Counted from the stretch's first letter, positions 46,684-56,095 are shown. The stretch: DNA of 64,000 bases from Arthrobacter sp. AZCC_0090 (GCF_014207375.1 NZ_JACHEE010000002.1:228885-292884); one strand, 5' to 3'. The notes: generated by a model not told the origin, from the sequence alone. Program-made: numbers and translations.

Positions 46684-48267
46684 ATGAGCCACGATCTGAC
46701 AACGACAGCGGGAAAGATTGCCGACTTCCGCGACCGCCAGGCCCGTGCAGAACAACCTTCCGGCCCCGAAGCCATCGAGAAGCAGCATGCCCGCGGCAAG
46801 AACACCGCCCGCGAACGCATCGACCTGCTCCTCGATGAAGACTCCTTTGTAGAATTCGACGCCTTGGCAGTCCACCGCTCCACCGCGTTCGGCATGGAAA
46901 AGAAAAAGCCCCTCGGCGACGGCGTCGTCTCGGGCTATGGCACTGTCGACGGCCGCCTCGTTGCCATCTACAGCCAGGAGTTCAGCGTCTACGGCGGTTC
47001 CCTGAGCCAGGTCAACGGCGAGAAGATCGTCAAGGTCCAGGAATTCGCCCTCCGCAACGGCTGCCCGATGGTGGGCATCAACGACGGTGGCGGCGCGCGC
47101 ATCCAGGAAGGCGTCGCCTCGCTGGCGATGTTCGCCGACATCTTCCGGAACAACGTCCACTCTTCCGGCGTCGTCCCCCAGATTTCCCTCATCATGGGCC
47201 CGTGCGCCGGCGGCGCCGCCTACTCCCCCGCCCTCACCGACTACGTGGTGATGGTGGACAAGACCTCCCATATGTTCATCACCGGCCCTGACGTCATCAA
47301 AACCGTCACCGGCGAAGACGTGGACATGGAAACCCTTGGCGGTGCGCGCCAGCACAATGCCACCACCGGCACTTCCACATACCTCGCCAGCGACGAAGCG
47401 GACGCGATCGAGTTCGTCCGCGAACTCCTGGATTTCCTGCCGTCCAACAACCTCTCCGAGGCACCCGTCCTGGAGCACGAGCAAGAACTAGAGCTCGACG
47501 ACGACGACCTCGCCCTGGACGCGCTCATCCCGGACTCGGCCAACCAGCCCTATGACATGCGCAAGGTCATCGAGCAGATCGTGGATGACGCCCATTTCCT
47601 CGAAATGCAGTCGCTCTATGCCCCCAACGTGATCATCGGCTATGGCCGGGTTGAAGGCCACACCGTCGGTATCGTGGCCAACCAGCCCATGCAGTTCGCC
47701 GGCACGCTGGACATCTCCGCCTCGGAAAAGGCCGCCCGCTTTGTCCGCCATTGCGATGCCTTCAACGTTCCCATCATCACTTTGGTGGACGTCCCCGGCT
47801 TCCTGCCCGGCAAAGACCAGGAATTCCAGGGCATCATCCGCCGCGGTGCCAAGCTGCTTTACGCCTACGCCGAAGCCACCGTGCCCAAGCTGACGGTCAT
47901 CACCCGCAAGGCCTACGGCGGAGCGTACATCGTGATGGGATCCAAGAAGCTCGGCGCAGACCTCAATCTGGCCTGGCCCACGGCACAGATCGGCGTCATG
48001 GGCGCCCAGGGTGCCGTCAACATCCTGTACCGCCGCGATCTTGCCGCCGTCGCCGAGGCCGGTGGCGACGTCGAGGGCAAGCGTGCCGAGATCATCCGCC
48101 AGTACGAGGAAGAACTCCTCAACCCCTACCAGGCAGCCGAGCTGGGCTACGTGGACGCCGTCATCGCGCCGTCGGAGACGCGCCTGCAGATCATCAAGGG
48201 CCTCCGCGCCCTCCGCGACAAGCGCGCCAGCCTGCCCACCAAGAAGCACGGAAACATCCCCCTGTGA
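46684..48267 (+). CDS. Acyl-CoA carboxylase beta subunit (carboxyltransferase)
   Basis: A 527-aa carboxyltransferase of the AccD5/PccB type that moves CO2 from carboxybiotin to acetyl-, propionyl- or longer acyl-CoA. Two crotonase-like halves carry the oxyanion-hole glycines ([32 protein letters not shown] in the first, [22 protein letters not shown] in the second). Start ATG 46684 has GGAGA upstream and follows an in-frame TTG. The epsilon-subunit gene overlaps its stop by GTGA. Order with birA, epsilon, maf and alpha subunit matches the M. tuberculosis accD5 region. Confidence 0.95.
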   Translation: MSHDLTTTAGKIADFRDRQARAEQPSGPEAIEKQHARGKNTARERIDLLLDEDSFVEFDALAVHRSTAFGMEKKKPLGDGVVSGYGTVDGRLVAIYSQEFSVYGGSLSQVNGEKIVKVQEFALRNGCPMVGINDGGGARIQEGVASLAMFADIFRNNVHSSGVVPQISLIMGPCAGGAAYSPALTDYVVMVDKTSHMFITGPDVIKTVTGEDVDMETLGGARQHNATTGTSTYLASDEADAIEFVRELLDFLPSNNLSEAPVLEHEQELELDDDDLALDALIPDSANQPYDMRKVIEQIVDDAHFLEMQSLYAPNVIIGYGRVEGHTVGIVANQPMQFAGTLDISASEKAARFVRHCDAFNVPIITLVDVPGFLPGKDQEFQGIIRRGAKLLYAYAEATVPKLTVITRKAYGGAYIVMGSKKLGADLNLAWPTAQIGVMGAQGAVNILYRRDLAAVAEAGGDVEGKRAEIIRQYEEELLNPYQAAELGYVDAVIAPSETRLQIIKGLRALRDKRASLPTKKHGNIPL

Positions 48268-48518
48268 GCGTCGAACAGAACCTTTCAGCCTCCGGGCCAG
48301 ATTCCACCGACGTGGGGCCGGCCGAGCCGTTGCTTTCAGTGGTCAAGGGAAGCCCGACGCCGGAAGAGCTCGCGGCGCTTGCCGCCGTCGTCGCCTCCCT
48401 GGGATCCCCGGAGGAAGCCGAAACTCCAAAACAGAGCACCCGGCACTGGCTGCGGCGGCAGCAACTGCGCCTGGACCCCACCCCGGGGCCGGGCGCCTGG
48501 AAGCGGAGTCGGGGCTAG
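48264..48518 (+). CDS. Acyl-CoA carboxylase epsilon subunit
   Basis: An 84-aa protein starting with GTG that overlaps the accD stop (GTGA). The motif [20 protein letters not shown] and a tryptophan-containing C-terminus ([19 protein letters not shown]) fit the AccE/PccE epsilon subunits of actinobacterial acyl-CoA carboxylases, which stabilise the alpha-beta complex. Translation coupling to accD is expected. A palindromic element 11 bp after its stop probably terminates the transcript. Confidence 0.85.
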   Translation: MSVEQNLSASGPDSTDVGPAEPLLSVVKGSPTPEELAALAAVVASLGSPEEAETPKQSTRHWLRRQQLRLDPTPGPGAWKRSRG

Positions 48519-48529
48519 GTTCCGCGGTA

Positions 48530-48595
48530 CCCAACTGAGTCGCATTTAATGTCGTTTTGAAGGCTCAGAACGACATTAAATGCCAGCCAGTTGGG
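48530..48595. repeat. Palindromic intergenic element, copy 3
   Basis: Outer arms CCCAACTG and CAGTTGGG enclose core arms GCATTTAATGTCGTT and AACGACATTAAATGC with centre TTGAAGGCTCAG. It is the short form without the extra GC-rich module. It lies 11 bp past the epsilon-subunit stop and 46 bp before the next gene's -10 box. Confidence 0.87.
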
Positions 48596-48641
48596 TTGGC
48601 CGAAGAGTGCAACAACCCTTTCACAAGATTCTTGTCGCGGT

Positions 48642-48647
48642 TAGGCT
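48642..48647 (+). promoter_or_regulatory. Leaderless-type -10 box (TAGGCT) of the DUF885 gene
   Basis: TAGGCT-CTTGGA-GTG: the box is six bases before the start codon at 48654. No ribosome site of its own is needed if transcription starts at the GTG. Confidence 0.6.
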
Positions 48648-48653
48648 CTTGGA

Positions 48654-50339
48654 GTGACTACTCCTAACACAGTTCCGGCACGCCTCCAGACTGCCATCGA
48701 CGCGGTCGCCGACGCCTACACGGACACCCTCCTTGCCCTCAATCCGAGCCTCGCCACTACCCTCGGCCTGCCCGGACACGAAACCGAGTACCAGGATTTC
48801 TCGCCCGCGGGCGCGGCGGCATTCGCCAAGGCAGCACGCCGAACGCTCGACGAGCTGGCCGCCCTCGAACCCACGGACGCCTCCGATGCCATCACCCTTG
48901 ACGCGATGCGCGAACGGCTAGGCTTGGCACTCGAGATCCACGAGTCCGGCTGGGACGCCGCGGAGCTGAACAACATCGAATCTCCGGCCCAAACCATCCG
49001 CGCGATCTTCGACCTCATGCCCACCGACACAGCCGAACACTGGGAGCACATCGCCGGCCGGGCGGCCAACGTTCCAGCGGCGATCGATGGGTACATCGCC
49101 TCGCTGCGTTTCGCCCTGAACGCAGGAAAAGTCTCCGCGGTCCGCCAAGTCAAGATCGTCATCGAACAGACCAGCAAATACGCGGCCGAGGACGGCTTCT
49201 TCGCCAAGCTAGCCTCCGGAGCCGCCATCGACGGCCAGCCGCTGCCGGCGGAACTGCAGGAAAAGCTCGACGCCGGTACCGCCGTCGCGCGGTCCGCATA
49301 CTCGCGCCTGGCCGCCTTCCTCCAAGCGGAGCTCCTGCCCTTTGCGCCGGAAAAGGACGCCGTGGGCCGCGAGCGCTACGCTCTTGCCTCGCGTTCCTTC
49401 CTTGGAGCGACAGTGGACCTGGAGGAAACCTACGCCTGGGGTGTGCAGGAACTCGACAGGCTCATCGCCGAGCAGGAGCGCGTGGCCGAGCAAATCAAGC
49501 CCGGCGCATCCATCGAGGAGGCCAAAGCAATCCTCGACAACGATCCAGGCCGGCAGATCAAGGGCACCGATGCCCTCAAAGCCTGGATGCAGGAACTCTC
49601 CGACCGCGCAGTATCCGAACTGGCTGACGTCCACTTCGACATCCCCGACATCATGAAGACGCTCGAATGCCGTATCGCGCCCACAGACGAAGGCGGCATC
49701 TACTACACCGGCCCCTCGGACGACTTCTCCCGGCCTGGCCGCATGTGGTGGTCCGTCCCCGCAGGCGAAGACACGTTCACCACTTGGGCCGAGACCACCA
49801 CGGTCTTCCACGAAGGCGTGCCCGGTCACCACCTCCAGGTGGCCACCGCCGTCTACCGCCGCGAGCTCCTTAACAACTGGCGGCGCAACGTCTGCTGGGT
49901 CTCCGGACACGGCGAAGGCTGGGCCCTGTACGCCGAGAAGCTCATGCTGGAGCTCGGCTACCTTAAGGATCCAGGCGACCACATGGGCATGCTGGACATG
50001 CAGCGCATGCGCGCAGCCCGCGTGGTGTTCGATATCGGCGTCCACCTTGAGCTGGAAGTACCGGAGCGTTGGGGCAGCGGCCCATGGACATCGGAAAAGG
50101 GCTTCGAATTCCTGAAGGCCAACCTTCCCATCAGCGCGGGCCAGCTCCAGTTCGAATTCACCCGATACCTCGGCTGGCCGGGGCAGGCCCCGTCGTACAA
50201 GGTAGGCCAACGGTTGTGGGGGAAGATCCGGGCTGAACTTGAGCGCCGCGACGGCTTTGACCTGAAGTCCTTCCACACAGACGCGCTGAACATCGGCTCT
50301 GTTGGCCTGGATACGCTCAAGCGCGCTTTGCTGGGGTGA
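48654..50339 (+). CDS. DUF885-family metallopeptidase-like protein
   Basis: A 561-aa protein with DUF885 signatures: VFHEGVPGHHLQ (about 385-396, HExxxHH-like zinc motif) and GHGEGWALYAEKLMLELG, which supplies the Glu ligand. It resembles cytosolic or secreted zinc peptidases, but no signal peptide is seen and substrates are unknown. The GTG start is set by the TAGGCT box 6 nt upstream. It lies between the epsilon gene and a symporter gene, probably as its own transcription unit, with a long palindrome directly after its stop. Confidence 0.82.
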   Translation: MTTPNTVPARLQTAIDAVADAYTDTLLALNPSLATTLGLPGHETEYQDFSPAGAAAFAKAARRTLDELAALEPTDASDAITLDAMRERLGLALEIHESGWDAAELNNIESPAQTIRAIFDLMPTDTAEHWEHIAGRAANVPAAIDGYIASLRFALNAGKVSAVRQVKIVIEQTSKYAAEDGFFAKLASGAAIDGQPLPAELQEKLDAGTAVARSAYSRLAAFLQAELLPFAPEKDAVGRERYALASRSFLGATVDLEETYAWGVQELDRLIAEQERVAEQIKPGASIEEAKAILDNDPGRQIKGTDALKAWMQELSDRAVSELADVHFDIPDIMKTLECRIAPTDEGGIYYTGPSDDFSRPGRMWWSVPAGEDTFTTWAETTTVFHEGVPGHHLQVATAVYRRELLNNWRRNVCWVSGHGEGWALYAEKLMLELGYLKDPGDHMGMLDMQRMRAARVVFDIGVHLELEVPERWGSGPWTSEKGFEFLKANLPISAGQLQFEFTRYLGWPGQAPSYKVGQRLWGKIRAELERRDGFDLKSFHTDALNIGSVGLDTLKRALLG

Positions 50340-50465
50340 CCCAACTGACTCGCATTTGTTGTCGTTTTGAACGCTCAAAACGACAACAAATGCGGGGGCC
50401 CACGCCGCCAGGGTTCCCTGGCCGAGCTTGCGAGGCGAGGGTGGCGGTGGGGACTAGATGGGTTG
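50340..50465. repeat. Palindromic intergenic element, copy 4 (long composite form)
   Basis: Core arms are 20 bp and perfect: CGCATTTGTTGTCGTTTTGA (50351-50370) and its complement (50375-50394), loop ACGC. The downstream module (CCCACGCCGCC, CCAGGGTTCCCTGG, GGCGGTGGGG, ending AGATGGGTTG) is the same as in copy 1. It begins directly after the DUF885 stop. The remaining 150 bp to the next gene hold an AT-rich promoter region. Confidence 0.88.
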
Positions 50466-50613
50466 ACCATACGAGATCTTTCCCACATTCTGTCTGGGAA
50501 TAACTTCATAAATGGGTGAATCGGCGGCGAATTCGCAAGCTTCTTGGGTAGTTGCTCGAATTTGATAACGTAACATTTCTCAACGTCGGGTCGCGGTGGT
50601 ATTTGTCGGGGCC

Positions 50614-50619
50614 TAGTTT
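50614..50619 (+). promoter_or_regulatory. Leaderless-type -10 box (TAGTTT) of the symporter gene
   Basis: TAGTTT-GTTCCG-GTG, six bases before the start codon at 50626, with no Shine-Dalgarno sequence. Confidence 0.55.
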
Positions 50620-50625
50620 GTTCCG

Positions 50626-52044
50626 GTGAGCAATTCATCCAACACTTTGACTTCCGCCGGCACGACTGCGTCCCGGCTTCCCAAGTGGGCAACGTCCTTC
50701 GGCGTCCAGATCATCGCGGCCCTGGTGATCGGCCTGGCGCTCGGCCTTTTAGCCAAGGCCACCGGCAGCACCAAGACGGCTCCCAACGGACTCGGCGCCA
50801 CATTGCAAACCATCGGTTCCAGCTACGTCTCGCTGCTGCAGACCGCCGTCGTGCCCTTGATCTTCACCGCCGTGGTGAGTTCCATCGCGAACCTTCGCCA
50901 GGTGTCCAATGCGGCTAGGCTGGCGTGGAACACCCTGCTCTGGTTTGCCATCACCTCGCTCATCGCGGTGCTGATCGGCATCGGACTAGGCGTGCTCCTG
51001 CAGCCGGGCGCCGGTACGGGCATCACCAAGAAGGCCGAATATGCCGGGACCACCGGCGACTGGTGGGCCTTCCTCACCGGCCTGTTCCCGAAGAACTTCT
51101 TGGGCCTGGGCGCTAGCACCACCGTTACCAACGGTGGTGCTAGCACTTCGGTCAGCTTCAACGTCCTGCAGATCCTGGTGATCGCCATCGCCGTCGGAGT
51201 CGCAGCCCTCAAGGTCGGCAAGCAAGCCGAACCGTTCCTGAACCTCAATGCCTCCGCCCTGGCCGTCATCCAGAAGGTCCTCTGGTGGATCATCCGGATC
51301 GCCCCGCTGGGCACCATCGGCCTGATCGGTAACGCTGTGGCAGTCTACGGTTGGGACACCATTGGCTCGCTTGGCAAGTTCACAGTGGCGATCTACGTAG
51401 GCCTTGCCCTGGTGCTGTTCGTGGTCTACCCCATCCTGGTCAAGACCCATGGACTGTCCGTCAAGCAGTACTTCTCGGGCGTGTGGCCGGCCGTGCAGCT
51501 GGCATTCGTCTCGCGCTCCTCGATCGGCACGCTGCCGCTCACGCAGCGCGTCACGGAGCGTAACCTCGGCGTTCCCCAGGGCTACGCTTCATTCGCCGTC
51601 CCACTGGGAGCGACAACCAAGATGGACGGTTGCGCAGCCGTCTACCCGGCCGTTGCGGCGATCTTCGTGGCCCAGTTCTTCGGCGTCAACCTGGACATCA
51701 GCCAGTACCTGCTGATCGTGGTGGTTTCGGTTCTTGGTTCTGCGGCAACTGCGGGCACTACGGGCGCCGTGGTCATGCTCACCCTGACCCTGTCCACGCT
51801 GGGACTGCCGCTCGCCGGCGTCGGGCTTCTCCTGGCTATCGACCCCATCCTGGACATGGGCCGCACAGCTGTCAACGTGGCCGGACAGGCTCTGGTTCCC
51901 GCTATCGTCGCCAAACGCCAGGGCATCCTGGACGAATCGCTCTACAACGCGCCCCGCAAGGGAAAGGCATTCGCCACTGAGGACGACGCAGTCTCTTCGG
52001 AGCCGGCTGACAGGAGTCGCGAACTCGCGGACGCCAAGGCCTAG
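50626..52044 (+). CDS. Dicarboxylate/amino acid:cation symporter (DAACS family, GltP/DctA type)
   Basis: A 472-aa membrane carrier with about eight helices and the two re-entrant loops. Family motifs are present: VVPLIFTAVVSSIANL in TM3, the serine-rich hairpin SRSSIGTLPL, and the PLGATTKMDGCA substrate/cation site in TM7. These proteins import glutamate, aspartate or C4-dicarboxylates with Na+ or H+. The polar C-terminal tail is about 35 residues. GTG start with -10 box 6 nt upstream; a strong terminator follows. It is probably monocistronic. Confidence 0.9.
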   Translation: MSNSSNTLTSAGTTASRLPKWATSFGVQIIAALVIGLALGLLAKATGSTKTAPNGLGATLQTIGSSYVSLLQTAVVPLIFTAVVSSIANLRQVSNAARLAWNTLLWFAITSLIAVLIGIGLGVLLQPGAGTGITKKAEYAGTTGDWWAFLTGLFPKNFLGLGASTTVTNGGASTSVSFNVLQILVIAIAVGVAALKVGKQAEPFLNLNASALAVIQKVLWWIIRIAPLGTIGLIGNAVAVYGWDTIGSLGKFTVAIYVGLALVLFVVYPILVKTHGLSVKQYFSGVWPAVQLAFVSRSSIGTLPLTQRVTERNLGVPQGYASFAVPLGATTKMDGCAAVYPAVAAIFVAQFFGVNLDISQYLLIVVVSVLGSAATAGTTGAVVMLTLTLSTLGLPLAGVGLLLAIDPILDMGRTAVNVAGQALVPAIVAKRQGILDESLYNAPRKGKAFATEDDAVSSEPADRSRELADAKA

Positions 52045-52061
52045 CGGAGGCCCACCATCGC

Positions 52062-52100
52062 AAGGACGAATCCCCGGGAATGGCCTGGGGATTCGTCCTT
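52062..52100 (+). terminator. Intrinsic terminator of the symporter gene
   Basis: Perfect 14-bp arms AAGGACGAATCCCC (52062-52075) and GGGGATTCGTCCTT (52087-52100) with an 11-nt loop, ending in a short T run (CCTTTTAA). It lies 17 bp after the stop codon. Confidence 0.85.
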
Positions 52101-52128
52101 TTAACGGTGCGAACGGGTGAATTCTGGA

Positions 52129-52134
52129 TAGGCT
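52129..52134 (+). promoter_or_regulatory. Leaderless-type -10 box (TAGGCT) of the YbjQ-like gene
   Basis: TAGGCT-TTGTCC-ATG, the same box and spacing as the DUF885 gene; it fixes ATG 52141 as the start over the in-frame TTG at 52135. Confidence 0.6.
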
Positions 52135-52140
52135 TTGTCC

Positions 52141-52632
52141 ATGCTGATCGTCACCTCAAACAAGATTCCGGGCCACAGGATCGACGCGGTCTTTGGCGAA
52201 GTCATGGGCCTCACCGTCCGCTCCCGGGATATCGGCGCCCAAGTGATGGCCGGTTTCCGCTCCCTCGGCGGCGGCGAACTGCCCGAAATGACCAAGGCCC
52301 TCTATGAGAGCCGCCAGGAAGTCATGGCCCGCATGGTCAACGAGGCGCAGCAGCGTGGCGCCAACGCGATCGTGGCCATGCGCTTCGACACGTCCGAGAT
52401 GGGCGGCAACTGGACCGAGGTGTGCGCCTATGGCACCGCGGTCTTCGCCATCCCCTTGGCCGAAGGCGAGCCCGGTGCCACAGGACAATCGATCTACTTG
52501 ACCAGCGCCGCAGCCCAGCAATCCGCCCAGCAGCCCGCGACGCCGGGACAAACGCCGCCGCCGGCACCGCCAGCGCCCGGACAGTTCCAGCAGCCCGCTC
52601 CGCACTCTCCCCAGCAACCTTTCCAGCAGTAG
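52141..52632 (+). CDS. YbjQ (UPF0145) family protein with Gln/Pro-rich tail
   Basis: A 163-aa protein. Residues 1-105 match the YbjQ fold (IVTSNKIPGHRIDAVFGEVMG, SRDIGAQVMAGFRSLGGGELPEMTKAL, GANAIVAMRFDTSEMG...EVCAYGTAVF), a pentameric domain annotated as heavy-metal binding but without proven function. The last 45 residues are rich in Gln, Pro and Ala and probably disordered. ATG 52141 is supported by the leaderless-type -10 box. It is a single gene between a terminator and the TetR promoter. Confidence 0.82.
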   Translation: MLIVTSNKIPGHRIDAVFGEVMGLTVRSRDIGAQVMAGFRSLGGGELPEMTKALYESRQEVMARMVNEAQQRGANAIVAMRFDTSEMGGNWTEVCAYGTAVFAIPLAEGEPGATGQSIYLTSAAAQQSAQQPATPGQTPPPAPPAPGQFQQPAPHSPQQPFQQ

Positions 52633-52708
52633 GGCAGTCAGCAACGGCCGGCGACGCACAGGCGTCTCCGGCCGGTTGCTCTGGTGAGCGAAAATTTAAC
52701 TTGCCCAG

Positions 52709-52739
52709 AGTGCAAAGTTGCACTTAGTGTAACTAAGTG
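52709..52739. promoter_or_regulatory. Double-palindrome operator overlapping the tetR -10 box and start codon
   Basis: AGTGCAA-AG-TTGCACT (52709-52724) and CACTTAG-TGTAA-CTAAGTG (52721-52739) are both perfect inverted repeats that share CACT. The second contains the -10 box TAGTGT (52725-52730), which is 6 nt before the GTG at 52737, and the start codon itself. This is the layout of TetR autorepression; the exporter gene downstream would be co-controlled. Confidence 0.7.
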
Positions 52740-53441
52740 AGCACTCTCGAAACCGCTGCGCTCCCCTCGCGCCGGGAACAGAACAAACTGGCCACCCGCC
52801 AAGCGATCGCTGACGCGGCCCTCGCTGTGTTGCGCAGCAAGGGAGTTGGAAATTTCACGGTGGAGGACATCGCGGAAGAGGCCGGCGTATCCCGGCGGAC
52901 GTTCTTCAACTATTTCCCCAGCCTCGAAGCCGCCTTGGCCTCCGTGACCGAGGGCTTCCTGGACCATGCGCTGGAACAGTTCCGCCTGCGCCCGTCAGGT
53001 GAACCTATCCTCGAATCCGCCCGCGCTGCCCTGATGGCATTGGCTGACCCCATGACGGTCTCCCCCATGGCCGAGCTCTTCAGCCTGACCCAGGACAACC
53101 GGGCCTTGGCACGCTCCGAACTCGAAGCTTGGGACCACTGCACCACGCAGATCATCGACGCCGCCCGGCACCGCTTGGGACCGGACACCAACGAGCTCTA
53201 TTTGCGGGCCTTGGCCGGATCCATCATTTCCTGCGGCAAGGCAGCAATGAGCGTGTGGTTCGAACAACACGGCCCGGATCTTTCCCCTGAATCCTTGGCA
53301 AACCTGCGTCAGCACTTGATCGACGCAATAGGCCTGCTCGGTTCAGGCTTCACGGCTGCAACGGCTTCCCATGCCACGGCCCGCCACGGCGCAGCCCGCC
53401 ACGGCGCAGAGCCCTCGGCTGACACGCAACACCAGGCATAA
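52737..53441 (+). CDS. TetR-family transcriptional repressor
   Basis: A 234-aa regulator. The HTH lies at about 17-63 (ATRQAIADAALAVL...FTVEDIAEEAGVSRRTFFNYF); the C-terminal helical ligand-binding domain follows. The last 25 residues contain an imperfect repeat (ATARHGAARHGAE), coded by duplicated DNA. It sits 24 bp before an MMPL exporter gene in the same direction, so it most likely controls its own and the exporter's expression through the palindromes over its start. Probably leaderless; GTG start. Confidence 0.9.
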   Translation: MSTLETAALPSRREQNKLATRQAIADAALAVLRSKGVGNFTVEDIAEEAGVSRRTFFNYFPSLEAALASVTEGFLDHALEQFRLRPSGEPILESARAALMALADPMTVSPMAELFSLTQDNRALARSELEAWDHCTTQIIDAARHRLGPDTNELYLRALAGSIISCGKAAMSVWFEQHGPDLSPESLANLRQHLIDAIGLLGSGFTAATASHATARHGAARHGAEPSADTQHQA

Positions 53442-53465
53442 CCACACCGACAGATCGGTTCCGAT

Positions 53466-55988
53466 ATGGCACTCCTGCTCTACCGCCTTGGCAAGTTCTC
53501 CTACCGTCACCGTAGGCTGGTGATCTCGCTGTGGCTGGCCGTGCTCGTGGCCGTCGGCGGCTCCGCAGCCGCCTTCCACGGCACCATGTCCAACAACTTC
53601 CAGATCCCCGGCACCGAAACCCAGCAGATGCTGGACAAACTCAAGAAGGAACTTCCTGCCTCCGCAGGCGGATCCGCCGGGATCGTCTTCGAAGCCGGCG
53701 ATGCCGGATTCAACCAGGCCGGCAAGGACGCCATTGCGTCGGCCCTCGCCCGGCTGGAAAAACTGCCGGACGTGCAGTCCACGGTCAATCCCTTTACGAC
53801 TCAAGCATCCCTGGACAAAGCGCCGTCAGATCTCGCTGCCGGGGAACAGAAAGCTGCCGCCGGGCAGGCTGAGTTGGACAAGGCCCGGACCACCCTGGAT
53901 GCTGGCGATGCCCAGCTTAAGGCCGCCGAGCAGCAAATGACCGCGGCCGGGATGCCAGCGGCGCAGATTGAGGCCCAACTTGCCCCTCAGAAGGCCGAAC
54001 TGGTGGCCGGACGCCAAAAACTCGACGCGGGCCAAAAGCAAGCCGCCGACGGTGCCACTGCCCTTGCACTGGCCAAACGCCAGGTGACAGCTTCCCAGGG
54101 CATGCGCTTTGTCTCCGAAGACGGCAAAGCGGCAATCGCCCAGGTCCAGTTCAAGACCTCCATCAACGGCCTGACCCCCGCAGTCCGGCAGCAAGTCCAA
54201 GACATTGTCCACGGAGTCTCCTCAGCAGGTGTCACCGCACTGGCCAGCAAGGAAATCACGGAAGACGTCTCCCAGTTGTTTGGTGTCTCCGAAATCATCG
54301 GCATCGCTGTGGCGGCCATCGCCCTCATCGTGATGCTGGGAACGCTCATCGCCGCAGGCCTACCCCTCCTGATGGCGATCATTGGCGTGGCCGTGGGTGT
54401 CGGCGGAACCTTTGCCCTCACCGGCGTCATCGACATGAGCTCCATCTCCCCGATGCTCGCACTCATGCTGGGCCTCGCTGTTGGAATCGACTACTCGCTC
54501 TTCATCGTCAACCGACACCGCGGGCAATTGCTTTCGGGCATGGACGCGGAGGAATCAGTGGCACTTGCCACCGGCACCTCGGGCAACGCCGTCCTTTTTG
54601 CCGGCCTCACGGTCGTCATCGCGCTTGCCGCATTGGTGGTTCCCGGGCTCCCGTTCCTCGCCGTCATGGGCCTGTCTGCCGCCGCAACGGTGGCGGTCGC
54701 CGTCGTCGTTTCTTTGACCCTGACCCCGGCGGTGCTGTCCCTTGTGGGCCGCAAGCTGATCTCGAAGCGAGCCTGGGCCAAGGCCGAACGCCACAACGCC
54801 GAGCCGGACCACGTCTCGGAAGACCGTGCCGAGGACCAGCGGCGGAGCAGCCGCGGCTGGGGTGGTCTCGTGACTCGCCATCCTGTGGTCTCGCTGCTTG
54901 CTGGCGTCGCGCTGCTCGGCGTGCTGGCCCTACCGGCCTCCCAGCTTCGGCTGGCCCTGCCCGACGGCGGTTCGGAACCGGTCGACTCGCAAGCGTTCAA
55001 GGCCTACGACCTCACCCGGACGAGCTTCGGCGAAGGAATGACCGGTCCCATCGTGGTCGTCGGCACCTTCCCGTCCGGGCTCAGCGACGACCAGGCCAAG
55101 GCCAAGCAGTTCGACGTCGCGGACAAACTGCGCGGCGTCGACAACGTCGTGGCGGCCGTACCGGTAGCCCTCAGCCAGGATCACCGCACGGCCGTTTTCC
55201 AGGTCATCCCCAAGGACGGGCCCGCCAGTGCGAGCACCGTCCAGGTGGTCTCGGAACTGCGCGCGAAGGGTTCCGAAATCCAGCAGGCCACAGGCGCCAC
55301 CATTGGGCTGACGGGGCAGACAGCCGGCAATATCGACGTCTCCGCGAAGCTCGGTGCGGCCTTGCCACCCTACTTGGCGATCGTCGTCGGGCTCTCGCTT
55401 GTCCTGCTTCTCCTGGTGTTCCGCTCGATCGTCGTTCCGTTGCTCGCCACTGGCGGCTTCCTGCTCTCGCTCGCGGCAGCGTTCGGCGCTGTGGTGGCCG
55501 TATACCAGTGGGGATGGCTGGGCACAGTGTTCGACGTCGCCAACCCGGGAGCCGTGCTGAGCTTCCTGCCGATCATCCTGATTGGCGTGCTGTTCGGCCT
55601 GGCCATGGACTACCAGGTGTTCATCACCTCGGGCATGCGCGAATCGTTCATGCACGGCGAGAACGCGAAGCAAGCCGTCCGGAGCGGCTTCAGCCATGCC
55701 GCTGCCGTGGTCACGGCCGCCGCCATCATCATGGTCAGCGTGTTTGCCGGCTTCATCTTCAGCCACCTGACCATGGTGCGGCCTCTCGGTTTCGCCATGG
55801 CGTTCGGCGTGCTCGTGGATGCGTTTGTGGTGCGGATGACCATTGTTCCGGCCGTGATGTACCTGCTGGGCGAAAAGGCCTGGTGGCTGCCCGGCTGGCT
55901 GTCCCGAATCCTGCCGGACGTCGACGTCGAAGGCGCCAACCTGCAGCGCACGACGGCGGCAGGCGTCGCCAAGGAGCTGGTCCACTAA
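53466..55988 (+). CDS. MMPL/RND-superfamily exporter (YdfJ-like)
   Basis: An 840-aa transporter with 12 predicted membrane helices in two repeats. Each half has the proton-relay region with an Asp-Tyr pair: GLAVGIDYSLFIVNRHR and FGLAMDYQVFITSGMRE. The first extracellular loop contains a coiled-coil-like Gln/Ala/Lys-rich stretch (about 120-205), typical of YdfJ relatives. MMPL proteins export lipids, drugs or other amphiphiles. The substrate is unknown; pairing with a TetR repressor suggests inducible efflux. The ATG at 53466 has no strong ribosome site and probably depends on coupling to tetR. Confidence 0.9.
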   Translation: MALLLYRLGKFSYRHRRLVISLWLAVLVAVGGSAAAFHGTMSNNFQIPGTETQQMLDKLKKELPASAGGSAGIVFEAGDAGFNQAGKDAIASALARLEKLPDVQSTVNPFTTQASLDKAPSDLAAGEQKAAAGQAELDKARTTLDAGDAQLKAAEQQMTAAGMPAAQIEAQLAPQKAELVAGRQKLDAGQKQAADGATALALAKRQVTASQGMRFVSEDGKAAIAQVQFKTSINGLTPAVRQQVQDIVHGVSSAGVTALASKEITEDVSQLFGVSEIIGIAVAAIALIVMLGTLIAAGLPLLMAIIGVAVGVGGTFALTGVIDMSSISPMLALMLGLAVGIDYSLFIVNRHRGQLLSGMDAEESVALATGTSGNAVLFAGLTVVIALAALVVPGLPFLAVMGLSAAATVAVAVVVSLTLTPAVLSLVGRKLISKRAWAKAERHNAEPDHVSEDRAEDQRRSSRGWGGLVTRHPVVSLLAGVALLGVLALPASQLRLALPDGGSEPVDSQAFKAYDLTRTSFGEGMTGPIVVVGTFPSGLSDDQAKAKQFDVADKLRGVDNVVAAVPVALSQDHRTAVFQVIPKDGPASASTVQVVSELRAKGSEIQQATGATIGLTGQTAGNIDVSAKLGAALPPYLAIVVGLSLVLLLLVFRSIVVPLLATGGFLLSLAAAFGAVVAVYQWGWLGTVFDVANPGAVLSFLPIILIGVLFGLAMDYQVFITSGMRESFMHGENAKQAVRSGFSHAAAVVTAAAIIMVSVFAGFIFSHLTMVRPLGFAMAFGVLVDAFVVRMTIVPAVMYLLGEKAWWLPGWLSRILPDVDVEGANLQRTTAAGVAKELVH

Positions 55989-56003
55989 GCGGCTGCTTAC
56001 GTT

Positions 56004-56045
56004 TGAGCGGGCGTCGGTTCTGGGTCCAGAACCGACGCCCGCTCA
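56004..56045. terminator. 20-bp perfect-stem hairpin after the MMPL gene
   Basis: Arms TGAGCGGGCGTCGGTTCTGG (56004-56023) and its exact complement (56026-56045) with a 2-nt centre. It is 15 bp past the exporter stop and followed by CCTTTAACG. The arm sequence resembles one unit of the 32-bp repeat family located 60 bp downstream. Confidence 0.75.
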
Positions 56046-56095
56046 CCTTTAACGTCCTTTCCCCTAACCCTCTCTCACTTCTAAATTCACCCGGG

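Noticed and set aside
47751..48518. A 255-codon frame overlapping accD as one protein
   Set aside because: Only its last 84 codons are genuine (the epsilon subunit, GTG start at 48264); the earlier part is out of frame with accD and has shadow composition.
50340..50465. Insertion sequence
   Set aside because: There is no transposase frame, and no target-site duplication could be confirmed; it is better described as a palindromic repeat.
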